Source: Bog-473 sp035534235 (lineage in GTDB: Bacteria > Actinomycetota > Acidimicrobiia > Acidimicrobiales > RAAP-2). From it: a stretch of DNA of 37,956 nt. Where the stretch lies: assembly GCA_035534235.1 (NCBI GenBank), contig DATLSH010000007.1, positions 1 through 37,956 of the forward strand, read 5' to 3'. The notes under the pieces are model-generated. The model was not told the DNA's origin and did no database searches. It was given only the letters and a program-made list of their open reading frames with translations. A program made the translations under genes and the position numbers. Shown here in pieces: positions 7,968-15,712 of this stretch; within the stretch, counting starts at the first letter, position 1, and the number at the start of each line of letters is the position of its first letter.

Positions 7968-9524
7968 GTGCACGGAATTGGGGAACTTGTTGCACTGAGC
8001 GGTGCGGTCAAGGCGGGCCTGGCCGGTGGCATTGCCGTGGCCTTCGTGATCGGGGTCACCGTGGCGGCTCTCCTCGGCCGGCGCTCGGGACGGCGGGCCA
8101 TCTCCCAGCGCCTCACCGCACTGGGCTCCCGCCTCGGCCTCGACCCCCCCGAGGACGAGAGCAACATTGAGACGGCCCTGGCCTACCTTGAGCAGGTGAC
8201 CGGTGGCGCCGCGCAGGCGGTGACCGAGTCCAGCTCGGACGCCATCCGCCTCAGGCGCTCCCTCGATACGTTGACCCAAGGGGTCGTGCTCTGCGACGAG
8301 AACGGCACCGTGATCTACCGCAACGGGCGAGCCAACGCGCTGATGGTCAGCCGTCACGGTGACGCCCTGGCTGCGCAGGCGGTGACCGAGTTGTTGGAGG
8401 ACGCCTGGCACGAGGGATCGGCCGAGCGCACCCTCGACCTGTACGGCCCGCCGCGGCGCACCCTGCAGGTGCGGGCTCGCCAGATCGACGACGGCCGCCG
8501 CCCGCTCGGCGTGATCGCCCTGATAGAGGACGTCTCGGAGCGGCGCCGGCTGGAGGAGATCCGCCGTGACTTCGTGGCCAACGTGAGCCACGAGCTGAAG
8601 ACGCCGATGGGCGCGCTGGGCCTGCTGGCCGAGACGCTGGTCTCCGAGCCCGACCCCGACGTGGCCCAGCGCCTGGCCGGCCGCATCCACAACGAGGCGT
8701 TCCGCGTGAGCCGGATCATCGATGACCTGCTCGACCTCTCCCGCATTGAGTCCGAAGAGGCACCCCCGCGTGAGCCCGTGCTGGTCAACCTGGTCATGGC
8801 CGACGCCATTGAGCGGGTCCGGTCCACGGCCGACCAGCGGGGCATTGAGATCGTGCTGCACGAGCCCTCTCCCCCGGTGGCCGTGCTGGGTGAGCGGCGC
8901 CAGCTCGTCTCGGCCATGCACGCCCTGCTGGAGAACGCCATCACCTACTCGTACGACAACTCCAAGGTCGTCGTCTCGGGCACCGTCCGCCGCGCCACTG
9001 CCGCGCCGGCCTACGCCGCGCCCCTGCACGCGACGACGGCTCACGCCGCGCCGGCTGGCACCGCCCCGGCTCCCCCCGAGCCGGTGGAGGCGGCCTTCAC
9101 CCCGGAGGCCTTCGCCGAGGACCACACGCCTCCCGCCGGCTCGCCGGCGGTGGAGACATCGTGGACCGGGCCGGCTTCCAGCTCCACCGCGCCCAGCACG
9201 GCCGAGGCCGACACGACGCTGGCGGGCGCGCCGGACGGTGCCCTGGCCACCCCGAATTGGCTGTCCGAGGACCGCGACAACGTGCGCCTCTCCGTGCAGG
9301 ACCACGGCATCGGCATCCCGGCCCGCGACCTGGACCGGATCTTCGAGCGCTTTTACCGGGTGGACCACGGCCGCAGCCGTGACACCGGCGGCACCGGGCT
9401 CGGCCTGTCCATCGTCCGCCACGTGGCCAACAACCACCAGGGCTGGGTCGACGTCGAGTCACGCGAGGGCGAGGGCTCGACCTTCAGCCTGGTGCTGCCG
9501 CTCCAGTCCGAGCTGGTGGCATGA
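7968..9524 (+). CDS. Sensor histidine kinase, SenX3/PhoR-like
   Basis: 518 residues from GTG 7968. The region upstream in the same frame lacks coding character, and a TCATAT box 7 nt before the GTG suggests a leaderless mRNA. One N-terminal membrane helix (residues about 10-35) is followed by a PAS-like domain (LTQGVVLCDENGTVIYRN) and a HisKA dimerisation domain with phospho-acceptor His208 in FVANVSHELKTPMGAL. The HATPase domain has N-box Asn323 (ALLENAITYS), DHGIGIP, the FERFYR F-box and GGTGLGLSIVRH. Unusually, about 97 Ala/Pro/Thr-rich residues (about 340-436) interrupt the ATPase domain between the N-box strand and the DHGIGIP motif. The stop overlaps the response regulator start (ATGA). 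SenX3/PhoR kinases sense phosphate limitation; that role here is by family only, as no pst or phoU genes are in view. Confidence 0.88.
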   Translation: MHGIGELVALSGAVKAGLAGGIAVAFVIGVTVAALLGRRSGRRAISQRLTALGSRLGLDPPEDESNIETALAYLEQVTGGAAQAVTESSSDAIRLRRSLDTLTQGVVLCDENGTVIYRNGRANALMVSRHGDALAAQAVTELLEDAWHEGSAERTLDLYGPPRRTLQVRARQIDDGRRPLGVIALIEDVSERRRLEEIRRDFVANVSHELKTPMGALGLLAETLVSEPDPDVAQRLAGRIHNEAFRVSRIIDDLLDLSRIESEEAPPREPVLVNLVMADAIERVRSTADQRGIEIVLHEPSPPVAVLGERRQLVSAMHALLENAITYSYDNSKVVVSGTVRRATAAPAYAAPLHATTAHAAPAGTAPAPPEPVEAAFTPEAFAEDHTPPAGSPAVETSWTGPASSSTAPSTAEADTTLAGAPDGALATPNWLSEDRDNVRLSVQDHGIGIPARDLDRIFERFYRVDHGRSRDTGGTGLGLSIVRHVANNHQGWVDVESREGEGSTFSLVLPLQSELVA

Positions 9525-10303
9525 GCAAGGGGGCGACCAAGGGCACCGGCAAGAAAGGAGCCCGCACCGCCGGCAGCGACGGGCCCGTAAAGGTACTCCT
9601 GGCCGAGGACGAGGAGTCCTTCATTGACGCCCTGGTGATCGGGCTGAACAATGAGGGCTTCCGGGTGACCGTGGCCCGCGACGGGGTCGAGGCGGTCCGG
9701 CTGTTCGACGAGAGCGATCCCGACATCGTCCTGCTGGACCTGATGCTGCCCAAGATGTCCGGGGTCGACGTCTGCCGCAACATCCGCAGCCGCTCCCAGG
9801 TCCCCATCATCATGGTGACCGCCAAGGGCACCGAAATAGACACCGTGGTCGCCCTTGAGGTGGGCGCGGACGACTACGTGACCAAGCCTTACCGCCTGCG
9901 CGAGCTGGTGGCCCGCATGCGTGCCGTGCTCCGGCGCGCCCCTGGCGGCTTCGACTCGGCCAACCGGTCCGAAAGCCTCGATGTGGGGAGCGAGGGCATC
10001 TGGGAGTCCAACCAGGTGAGGGTCGACTTCGACCAGCGGCGCGTCTTCGTGCGCGGCGAGGAGGTCCATCTCCGGCGCAAGGAGTTCGAGCTGTTGCGGC
10101 TCCTGGTCGAGAACTCGGGGCGTGTCCTCACCCGGGACGTGCTGATCGACCGGGTGTGGGGCACGGACTACATCGGGGACACCAAGACGCTCGATGTGCA
10201 CATTAAGCGCCTCCGCTCGCGCATTGAGGCCGACCCTTCCGTGCCCGTCCTGATCACCACCGTGCGCGGCGTCGGCTACCGCTTCGCGTCGCTCTCCGAC
10301 TGA
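9521..10303 (+). CDS. OmpR/PhoB-family response regulator, RegX3-like
   Basis: 260 residues. A basic Gly/Lys-rich extension (about 20 residues) precedes the receiver domain: acidic pocket E29/D30 (LLAEDEE), phospho-acceptor Asp73 (DIVLLDLMLPKMSG), Thr100 and Lys122 (VTKPYRLREL). The C-terminal winged helix carries the conserved LRRKEFELLRLLVENSGRVL and TLDVHIKRLRSRIE segments and ends in VRGVGYRF. It is the cognate regulator of the preceding kinase, coupled by a 4-nt overlap. Such regulators bind direct repeats upstream of phosphate or envelope genes; no target site is assigned here. The MBL-fold gene converges on it with only 24 bp between the stops. Confidence 0.92.
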   Translation: MSKGATKGTGKKGARTAGSDGPVKVLLAEDEESFIDALVIGLNNEGFRVTVARDGVEAVRLFDESDPDIVLLDLMLPKMSGVDVCRNIRSRSQVPIIMVTAKGTEIDTVVALEVGADDYVTKPYRLRELVARMRAVLRRAPGGFDSANRSESLDVGSEGIWESNQVRVDFDQRRVFVRGEEVHLRRKEFELLRLLVENSGRVLTRDVLIDRVWGTDYIGDTKTLDVHIKRLRSRIEADPSVPVLITTVRGVGYRFASLSD

Positions 10304-10327
10304 GCGCGGCTCCCGACCCGCCCTCGG

Positions 10328-11059
10328 TCACACGGTCAGGCGGTCGAAGTCCTCTGGGACCACCACCCCCTCCATCCCCGACGCGTCCACGTTGCCTCCC
10401 AGGTGCGTGAGCACCAGCGGGAGGTCGGGGTGGCGGGAGCGCAGGGCCCGCACGGCCGCCTCGTCCATGTGCGTCACCGGGACGAGCCCCTCGGGGTGGC
10501 TCCCGTTGCACTCCAGCACCAGCACGTCGGAGTGGTGCGCCAGCTCGGACAGGCCGGAGCACGGGGTGGTGTCGCCCGAGTACCCGATCACCTGACTGCC
10601 CCACTGCAGGAGATAGCCGAAGCAGCGCAGGTGGGGAACGTGCACCACCTCGACCGCCCTGAAACGCAGCGGGCCGGCGTCCTGCCAGGTGCCGTCCACC
10701 TCCACGAAACGGAGATCAAGCTCGGACCGGGCCAGTTCCCCCACGACCTGCACGGCGCCCAGCTCAATCATCTCTTGCAGGTGGCGCTCCACCCCGGGCG
10801 GGCCCACGACATGGAGCGTGCGGCCGTGCCCGGAGTGCGCGGCGTCGAGCAGGAAGAAGGGCCAGCCGAACACGTGGTCGGCGTGGAAGTGCGAGATCAC
10901 CACCACCTCAATGCCGGCGACGGGGAGCCCGCAACGTCGTAGATGGGGCAGCACGGTCGGTGCCGGCTCGACCATTACCGTGCCGTCGAGGACGAAGCTG
11001 TTCCAGTAGCGCCCCTCCGCCTGGAAGTTCCCGGTCCCGAGAAAGGTGAGCTCGGTCAT
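10328..11059 (-). CDS. Metallo-beta-lactamase-fold hydrolase (RNase Z-like)
   Basis: 243 residues from ATG 11059, which overlaps the serS stop as ATGA; the longer frame to 11299 only reads over serS. The zinc motif SHFHADH (His57, His59, Asp61, His62) follows an N-terminal FLGTGN typical of the RNase Z/arylsulfatase-like branch. Further ligands are probably in GYSGDTTPC and the C-terminal LVLTHLGG. It may cleave a phosphoester, a thioester or RNA; RNase Z itself is possible but the protein is short and I see no exosite arm. Coupling to serS makes a tRNA-related or housekeeping role attractive, but this is inference. Confidence 0.8.
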   Translation of the reverse strand: MTELTFLGTGNFQAEGRYWNSFVLDGTVMVEPAPTVLPHLRRCGLPVAGIEVVVISHFHADHVFGWPFFLLDAAHSGHGRTLHVVGPPGVERHLQEMIELGAVQVVGELARSELDLRFVEVDGTWQDAGPLRFRAVEVVHVPHLRCFGYLLQWGSQVIGYSGDTTPCSGLSELAHHSDVLVLECNGSHPEGLVPVTHMDEAAVRALRSRHPDLPLVLTHLGGNVDASGMEGVVVPEDFDRLTV

Positions 11060-12360
11060 GGGGCCTTGAGCAACAGTTCCCCGCCCATGTACGGCGCCAG
11101 GCACTCGGGCAGCCGCACCGTGCCGTCCTGTTGCCGCCCGTTCTCCACCACGGCCGCCCAGATACGGGGCCAGGCCAGGGCCGAGCCGTTCACCGTGTGG
11201 ACGAGTTGCGGCGACCCGCCACCTTGGGGGCGGAAGCGCACCTGCGCCCGGCGGGCCTGGTAGTCCCGGAACCAGCTGACCGAGCTGACTTCCAGCCACT
11301 GGTCGACCCCCGGGGCGTAGGCCTCAAGGTCGAAGGTGCGCGCCGACGATCCACTGAGGTCGCCGGCGCACAGGTCGAGGACCCGGTAGCGCAGTTCCAG
11401 CTCCTGCAACAGGGACTCGGCCCGCTCAAGGATGTCGGCCTGCGCCCCGAGCGCCTGCGCCGGGGTCGTGTAGGCGAAGAGCTCCACCTTGTCGAACTCG
11501 TGCACCCGCAGCAGGCCCCGGGTGTCACGCCCGGCGGAGCCCGCCTCGCGCCGGTAGCACGCGGTGGACGCGGTGAAGCGCAGCGGCAGCACGGCCTCTT
11601 CCAGGATGTCGCCCCGGTGCATTGAGGTCAACGGCACCTCGGCCGTGGGGATGAGCCACAGGTCGTCGCGTTCGAGATGGTACGCGTCGTCGGCGAACTT
11701 GGGGAGATGGCCGGTGGAGGTCATCGTCTCGGTCAGCACCACCGTCGGGGGCCGGATCTCCTCATAGGCCGGTGAGTGCCGGTCGATGGCGAAGGCGGTC
11801 AGTGCCCGCAGCAGACGCGCTCCGGGGCCGCGGTAGAGGGGGAACATGGAGCCGGAGAGCCGGGCGCCGCGTTCGAGGCTGAGCAATTGCAGATCCTCTC
11901 CGATCTCCCAGTGCGGCACCTGCTGGTGCGGGGCCCGTCCCGGTTCGGCGGCACCACGCTCCCGGCCCGGCCACCAGCGCCGGATCTCGACGTTGTCGTT
12001 CTCGCTGGCGCCATCGGGTGCGTCCTCGGCCGGGATGTTGGGCAGGTAGAGGAGGGCGTGGCGAACCTTCTCCCCCTCCGCATCCGCCTCGGCCGCCGCG
12101 GCGCGCTCGCGGCCACCCAGACGGCGGCTCTCGGTGCTGAGCTCCTCGGCCCGGGCGCCGTCACCCGCCTTGCGGGCTTCACCGACGCGGCGTGAGAGCG
12201 CCTTCACGTCGGCCCGCAGCGCTTCGGCACGGGCCAGCAGGGCCCGGTGGGCCGCGTCGGCCAGGATGACGGCGTCCACCTCGGCGGCCTCCACCCCACG
12301 CCGGGCCAGCGCGGCCCGGACCCCGTCAGGGTCGTCACGCAGCGTGCGGATATCGATCAT
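11056..12360 (-). CDS. serS: Seryl-tRNA synthetase
   Basis: 434 residues, normal length. The N-terminal coiled-coil arm (residues about 1-110, rich in Ala/Arg/Glu) binds the long variable arm of tRNA-Ser. The class II catalytic core shows TAEVPLT (serine and adenylate site), motif 2 (CYRREAGSAGRDTRGLLRVH) and motif 3 (NGSALAWPRIWAAVVEN...DGTVRLPECLAPYMGG). It charges tRNA-Ser, and tRNA-Sec for selenocysteine if that pathway exists. Two changes stand out: SSVSWFRDYQARR where most family members have SSCSN-x-x-D-x-QARR, and NGSALA where NGSGLA is usual. The mRNA is likely leaderless: a TACTTT box ends 8 nt before the ATG. Confidence 0.95.
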   Translation of the reverse strand: MIDIRTLRDDPDGVRAALARRGVEAAEVDAVILADAAHRALLARAEALRADVKALSRRVGEARKAGDGARAEELSTESRRLGGRERAAAAEADAEGEKVRHALLYLPNIPAEDAPDGASENDNVEIRRWWPGRERGAAEPGRAPHQQVPHWEIGEDLQLLSLERGARLSGSMFPLYRGPGARLLRALTAFAIDRHSPAYEEIRPPTVVLTETMTSTGHLPKFADDAYHLERDDLWLIPTAEVPLTSMHRGDILEEAVLPLRFTASTACYRREAGSAGRDTRGLLRVHEFDKVELFAYTTPAQALGAQADILERAESLLQELELRYRVLDLCAGDLSGSSARTFDLEAYAPGVDQWLEVSSVSWFRDYQARRAQVRFRPQGGGSPQLVHTVNGSALAWPRIWAAVVENGRQQDGTVRLPECLAPYMGGELLLKAP

Positions 12361-12368
12361 CCCTGCTC

Positions 12369-12378
12369 AAAGTAGCCT
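12369..12378. promoter_or_regulatory. Overlapping divergent -10 boxes of serS and the ABC operon
   Basis: In the 26-bp spacer between the serS ATG (12360, minus) and the ABC ATG (12387, plus), AAAGTAGCCT holds TACTTT on the minus strand (12374-12369) and TAGCCT on the plus strand (12373-12378). They share two base pairs, and each lies exactly 8 nt from its start codon, the spacing of leaderless actinobacterial promoters. No Shine-Dalgarno site fits either gene. Confidence 0.6.
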
Positions 12379-12386
12379 GCGACGCC

Positions 12387-13376
12387 ATGCCGGCCGTTCA
12401 GGTGACCGACCTCACGGTGCGCTACGGAGCGGGCGGCGAGGTGGTGGCGGTGGACCGGCTGAGCCTGTCGGCGGAGCCGGGTGAGGTCCTGGTCGTGCTC
12501 GGCCCCAACGGAGCGGGCAAGACCTCCACCATTGAGTCCCTCGAGGGCTACCGCCGTCCCAGCGGCGGCCACATGAGGGTGCTCGACCTCGACCCGGTGA
12601 CCGAACACCGCGCCCTGACCGGCCGCATCGGCGTCATGCTGCAGCGTGGTGGCGTCTACCCGATGCTCGGGCCCCGCCGGGTCCTCGACCTCTTCGCCAG
12701 CTACTACCCCGATCCGTTGGGCACCGACACGCTGCTCGACCTGGTGTCACTGCGCCCCGTGGCCGCCACGCCGTGGCGGCACCTCTCCGGCGGTGAGCAG
12801 CAACGGCTGTCGCTGGCCCTGGCACTGGTCGGCCGACCCCAGGTCACCTTCCTCGACGAGCCCACGGCCGGCGTCGACCCCGAGGGCCGCCGGGCCATCC
12901 GGGCCGTGGTGGCCGATCTGCGGGACAGGGGGGTCTGCGTGCTGATCACCACCCATGAGCTGCCCGAGGCCGAAAAGATGGCCGATCGCATCGTCATCGT
13001 CTCGGGGGGACGGGTCGTTCTGGAGGGGACGCCGCAGGGTCTCACCGGTGGCGCCGCCAGCGGGCTCTCCTTCGGCGCGCCCCCCGGGTTGGACACCGAG
13101 GCGCTGGCCGGCGCCCTCGGGCCGGGCGCCGTGGTCACCGAGACGTCGCCCGGCCGCTACCGCATTGAGGGGGTGTCCGGTTCGGCCGCCACCGCGGTGG
13201 TGGCCAACTGGCTGGCCGAGCGCCGGGCCGACCTCACCGACCTGGCCACCGGCCGGACGCTGGAGGACGTCTACTTCGACGCCGTCGGCGCCGCTCCCGC
13301 CGGGGACCCGGAGGCCGGCGCCGGATCCGGGCGTGGGAGGGGGGGCCACGGCCGGCGGCGGGGCGCGGGCCGATGA
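12387..13376 (+). CDS. ABC exporter ATP-binding protein
   Basis: 329 residues. Walker A GPNGAGKTST, Q-loop MLQRGG, signature LSGGEQQRL, Walker B VTFLDEPTAGVD and H-loop LITTHEL are all intact, followed by a regulatory tail ending in a Gly/Arg-rich stretch. The protein is of the DrrA/CcmA-like exporter class and pairs with the permease whose start overlaps its stop (ATGA). An ABC pair of this type next to ctaA/ctaB is a recurrent actinobacterial arrangement (for example around Mycobacterium Rv1456c-Rv1458c), so a link to haem or cytochrome oxidase assembly is plausible, but the substrate is unknown. Confidence 0.9.
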   Translation: MPAVQVTDLTVRYGAGGEVVAVDRLSLSAEPGEVLVVLGPNGAGKTSTIESLEGYRRPSGGHMRVLDLDPVTEHRALTGRIGVMLQRGGVYPMLGPRRVLDLFASYYPDPLGTDTLLDLVSLRPVAATPWRHLSGGEQQRLSLALALVGRPQVTFLDEPTAGVDPEGRRAIRAVVADLRDRGVCVLITTHELPEAEKMADRIVIVSGGRVVLEGTPQGLTGGAASGLSFGAPPGLDTEALAGALGPGAVVTETSPGRYRIEGVSGSAATAVVANWLAERRADLTDLATGRTLEDVYFDAVGAAPAGDPEAGAGSGRGRGGHGRRRGAGR

Positions 13377-14110
13377 GGGTGCTGGCGGCGCAGACGGCGG
13401 CCGAGGTCTCCATGACCCTGCGGCGGGGCGAGACGCTCCTCCTGACCGTCGGCATACCCGTCCTCTTCCTCGCCTTCTTCTCCACCGTGCACGTGGTCAC
13501 GACGCCGACCGCCAAGGGGGTGAACTTCTTCGTGCCCGGGATCCTGTCCCTGGCGGTCATGTCCACGGCCATGGTCTCCCTCGGCATCGCCACGGGATTC
13601 GAGCGCGGGTACGGGGTGCTGAAGCGGCTGGGCTCCACCCCGCTCGGCCGCCCCCGGCTCCTGGGCGCCAAAATCGCCACCATTGTCGTCGTCGAGACCT
13701 TGCAGGCTGCGATCCTGGTGTCGGTGGGACTGATCCTCGGTTGGAGACCCGGCGGCCACGGGTCCGCTGCGACCGTGGCCGGCGCCGCGGCGGCGGTCCT
13801 CCTGGCCTCGGTCGCCTTCTCCGGGATCGGGCTCCTCCTGGCCGGCGTGCTCAGAGCGGAGGTGAACCTGGCGGCGGCGAACGGGTTGTACCTCGTCCTC
13901 TTGCTCTCGGGCGGGATGGTGGTCCCCGTGACCCGCCTGCCCGGAGGGCTGGCCTCCGTGGCCGAGCTGCTGCCGGCCGACGCCCTCTCGGCCGCGCTGC
14001 ACGCCACCTTGGGCAGCGGCTCGGCGGTGCCGATGCTGTCCTGGGTCGTCCTGGCGGCCTGGGCCCTGGTGGCTCCGCTGGCGGCGGCCCTCACCTTCCA
14101 CTGGGAATGA
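13373..14110 (+). CDS. ABC-2 type permease
   Basis: 245 residues with about six hydrophobic segments (LLLTVGIPVLFLAFFSTV, GILSLAVMSTAMVSLGIA, TIVVVETLQAAILVSVGLIL, AAAVLLASVAFSGIGLLLAGV, GLYLVLLLSGGMVVPV, WVVLAAWALVAPLAAAL), and a cytoplasmic GYGVLKRLGSTPLGR loop, the usual coupling element of ABC-2 exporters. Coupled to the ATPase gene by ATGA. The last 20 bp overlap the tail of the convergent thioredoxin-like gene. Confidence 0.87.
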   Translation: MRVLAAQTAAEVSMTLRRGETLLLTVGIPVLFLAFFSTVHVVTTPTAKGVNFFVPGILSLAVMSTAMVSLGIATGFERGYGVLKRLGSTPLGRPRLLGAKIATIVVVETLQAAILVSVGLILGWRPGGHGSAATVAGAAAAVLLASVAFSGIGLLLAGVLRAEVNLAAANGLYLVLLLSGGMVVPVTRLPGGLASVAELLPADALSAALHATLGSGSAVPMLSWVVLAAWALVAPLAAALTFHWE

Positions 14111-14702
14111 GCGCCCTCTCGTCGGCCGTCATGGCGGCCGGGGTGAGCGTGGCGCCGCGCACGATCCGGTTGATGGTGCCGTCACCGTTGACGAACACCG
14201 CGTAGGGATCGCCCTCGAAGTAGAAGGCACCGCTGGTGATGGTGACGTTGGGGTCGTAGGCGACCGGGAAGGTGACGCCGCTGCTCTTCAGGAACGAGCG
14301 GGCGTCGCTGAGCGAATCCAGGCTGTCGATCCCGAGGACACGGATACCGGACAGGGCGCCTCCGGTTGCCTCCTGTTGGCGGACGACCGCAGCCAGCTGG
14401 GGCAGTTCCTGGTGGCACTCCGGACACCAGTTGCCGAAGAAGAGGAGGACGGCCGGCGTGGCGTTCCCGCCCCCGTCGGCGGGCACGCCCACCCGCCCGG
14501 AACCGTCGACCGCGAGGGCGGAGAACGGGGGCACGGGCCCACCTACGTGGGGCGCTCCTTGGGACTTCCCCGAGGTGCCCAGGTTGGTGAAGAGGCCGAC
14601 GCCCAGCGCGGCGGCCAGCACCACACCGACAAGCAGGAAGATCTTGCGCGCCGGGCGCCGGGTTGGGGGAAGCGGCGGGCCGTCGGGCGCAGCGTCGGTC
14701 AT
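14091..14702 (-). CDS. TlpA/ResA-like membrane-anchored thioredoxin
   Basis: 203 residues. One N-terminal anchor helix (IFLLVGVVLAAALGVGLF) puts the thioredoxin fold outside the membrane. The redox motif WCPEC is in FGNWCPECHQELPQL, and the cis-Pro region is near VTITSGAFYFEGDPYAVFV. TlpA/ResA proteins reduce disulfides in cytochrome c or in the CuA site of cytochrome oxidase. Lying 12 bp after ctaB it fits an oxidase-assembly role. There is no ribosome site in the gap; a TAAGTT box overlapping the ctaB stop lies 9 nt before the ATG and could drive a leaderless transcript. The 3' end overlaps the ABC permease by 20 bp. Confidence 0.82.
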   Translation of the reverse strand: MTDAAPDGPPLPPTRRPARKIFLLVGVVLAAALGVGLFTNLGTSGKSQGAPHVGGPVPPFSALAVDGSGRVGVPADGGGNATPAVLLFFGNWCPECHQELPQLAAVVRQQEATGGALSGIRVLGIDSLDSLSDARSFLKSSGVTFPVAYDPNVTITSGAFYFEGDPYAVFVNGDGTINRIVRGATLTPAAMTADERALIPSGR

Positions 14703-14711
14703 CGGGGTGGG

Positions 14712-14717
14712 AACTTA
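14712..14717 (-). promoter_or_regulatory. Possible internal -10 box (TAAGTT) using the ctaB stop codon
   Basis: The TAA stop of ctaB forms the first half of a TANNNT box whose end is 9 nt from the thioredoxin gene ATG. That gene has no Shine-Dalgarno sequence. No -35 element was assigned. Confidence 0.3.
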
Positions 14718-15644
14718 ATGAAGGTGATTGGTGATCAGTACGTCACCCGCCATGGCCACGAACAGCACGGTCAGGTAGGTGATGGAGTAGCTGAAGACGC
14801 GCATCGCCTCACGGCCCGTCGCCTCGTCGGTGCGGGCCAAGATCCAGAGTCGGCCGGTGACGAAGAGGAATCCACCACCCAGCACGGCGGCGGTGACCAG
14901 GTAGATCGGTCCGAGATGGGCCACCGGGCCGAAGAGAAGTGAGGTGGCGACCAGCGCCAGCGTGTACAGCACGATCTCGCGTGTCGTGCGCCGCATGGTG
15001 GCCACGACCGGGAGCATCGGCACCTCGGCCGCCGCGTAGTCCTCCTTGTAGCGAACCGCCAGCGACCAGAAATGCGGTGGGGTCCAGATGAAGATGATGG
15101 CGAACAACACCACCGGGGCCCAGGAGAGGGTTCCCGTCACGGCCGCCCAGCCGACCAGCACCGGCACCGCTCCGGCTGCGCCGCCGATGACGATGTTCTG
15201 GGACGAGCGGCGCTTGAGCCACAAGGTGTAGACGAAGACGTAGAAGAGGGTGGCCGAGACGGCGAGGGTGGCGGCGAGGAGGTTGACGGCCAGCCAGAGC
15301 TCCACGAAGGCGGCCGCCTCAAGGACGAGGGCGAAGACGAGGGCGGCGGGCGGTGTCATGGCCCCGGTGACCAGCGGCCGGTTCCTGGTGCGGTTCATCA
15401 TCTTGTCGATGTCCCGATCGACCACCATGTTGATGGCGTTGGCCCCGCCGGCGGCCAAGGCACCACCGACGAGGGTGGCCGCCATCAGCCAGAGTGACGG
15501 CAGCCCACGCCGGGCCACCACCATGGTGGGCAGCGTGGTGATCAGGAGCAGCTCAATGATGCGCGGTTTGGTCAGGGCGACATAGGCAGTGACGGTCGCC
15601 CGCACCGTCCGCTGAGCCTGAAGGGCGGGCGCCAGGGAGGACAT
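14715..15644 (-). CDS. ctaB: Protohaem IX farnesyltransferase (haem O synthase)
   Basis: 309 residues, UbiA prenyltransferase family, normal length, with about eight or nine membrane segments. The first Asp-rich motif for prenyl diphosphate and Mg is in NMVVDRDIDKMMNRTRNRPL; the second conserved loop is in FAIIFIWTPPHFWSLAVRYKEDY. It transfers farnesyl diphosphate to haem b to give haem O, the substrate of CtaA, for cytochrome c oxidase. Divergent from ctaA over 68 bp. A TAGGCT box 9 nt before the ATG suggests a leaderless mRNA. Confidence 0.95.
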   Translation of the reverse strand: MSSLAPALQAQRTVRATVTAYVALTKPRIIELLLITTLPTMVVARRGLPSLWLMAATLVGGALAAGGANAINMVVDRDIDKMMNRTRNRPLVTGAMTPPAALVFALVLEAAAFVELWLAVNLLAATLAVSATLFYVFVYTLWLKRRSSQNIVIGGAAGAVPVLVGWAAVTGTLSWAPVVLFAIIFIWTPPHFWSLAVRYKEDYAAAEVPMLPVVATMRRTTREIVLYTLALVATSLLFGPVAHLGPIYLVTAAVLGGGFLFVTGRLWILARTDEATGREAMRVFSYSITYLTVLFVAMAGDVLITNHLH

Positions 15645-15653
15645 TGCGACCGC

Positions 15654-15659
15654 AGCCTA
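15654..15659 (-). promoter_or_regulatory. Probable ctaB -10 box (TAGGCT)
   Basis: TAGGCT on the minus strand, 9 nt before the ctaB ATG at 15644. The start codon lacks a ribosome site. Confidence 0.5.
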
Positions 15660-15676
15660 CGACCTGATGCTCGCTC

Positions 15677-15704
15677 CTGACCAGGTGGGAAGCACCGGTA
15701 CGCT
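15677..15704 (+). promoter_or_regulatory. Probable ctaA promoter
   Basis: CTGACC (15677-15682) and TACGCT (15699-15704) are separated by 16 bp, close to the sigma-70-type consensus. The -10 ends 8 nt before GTG 15713, implying a leaderless ctaA mRNA. Confidence 0.55.
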
Positions 15705-15712
15705 TGTCCGGA

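Noticed and set aside
7878..9437. A 519-codon minus-strand frame
   Set aside because: Antisense of the histidine kinase; Arg/Gly/His-rich and without motifs, whereas the kinase has all H, N, D and G boxes.
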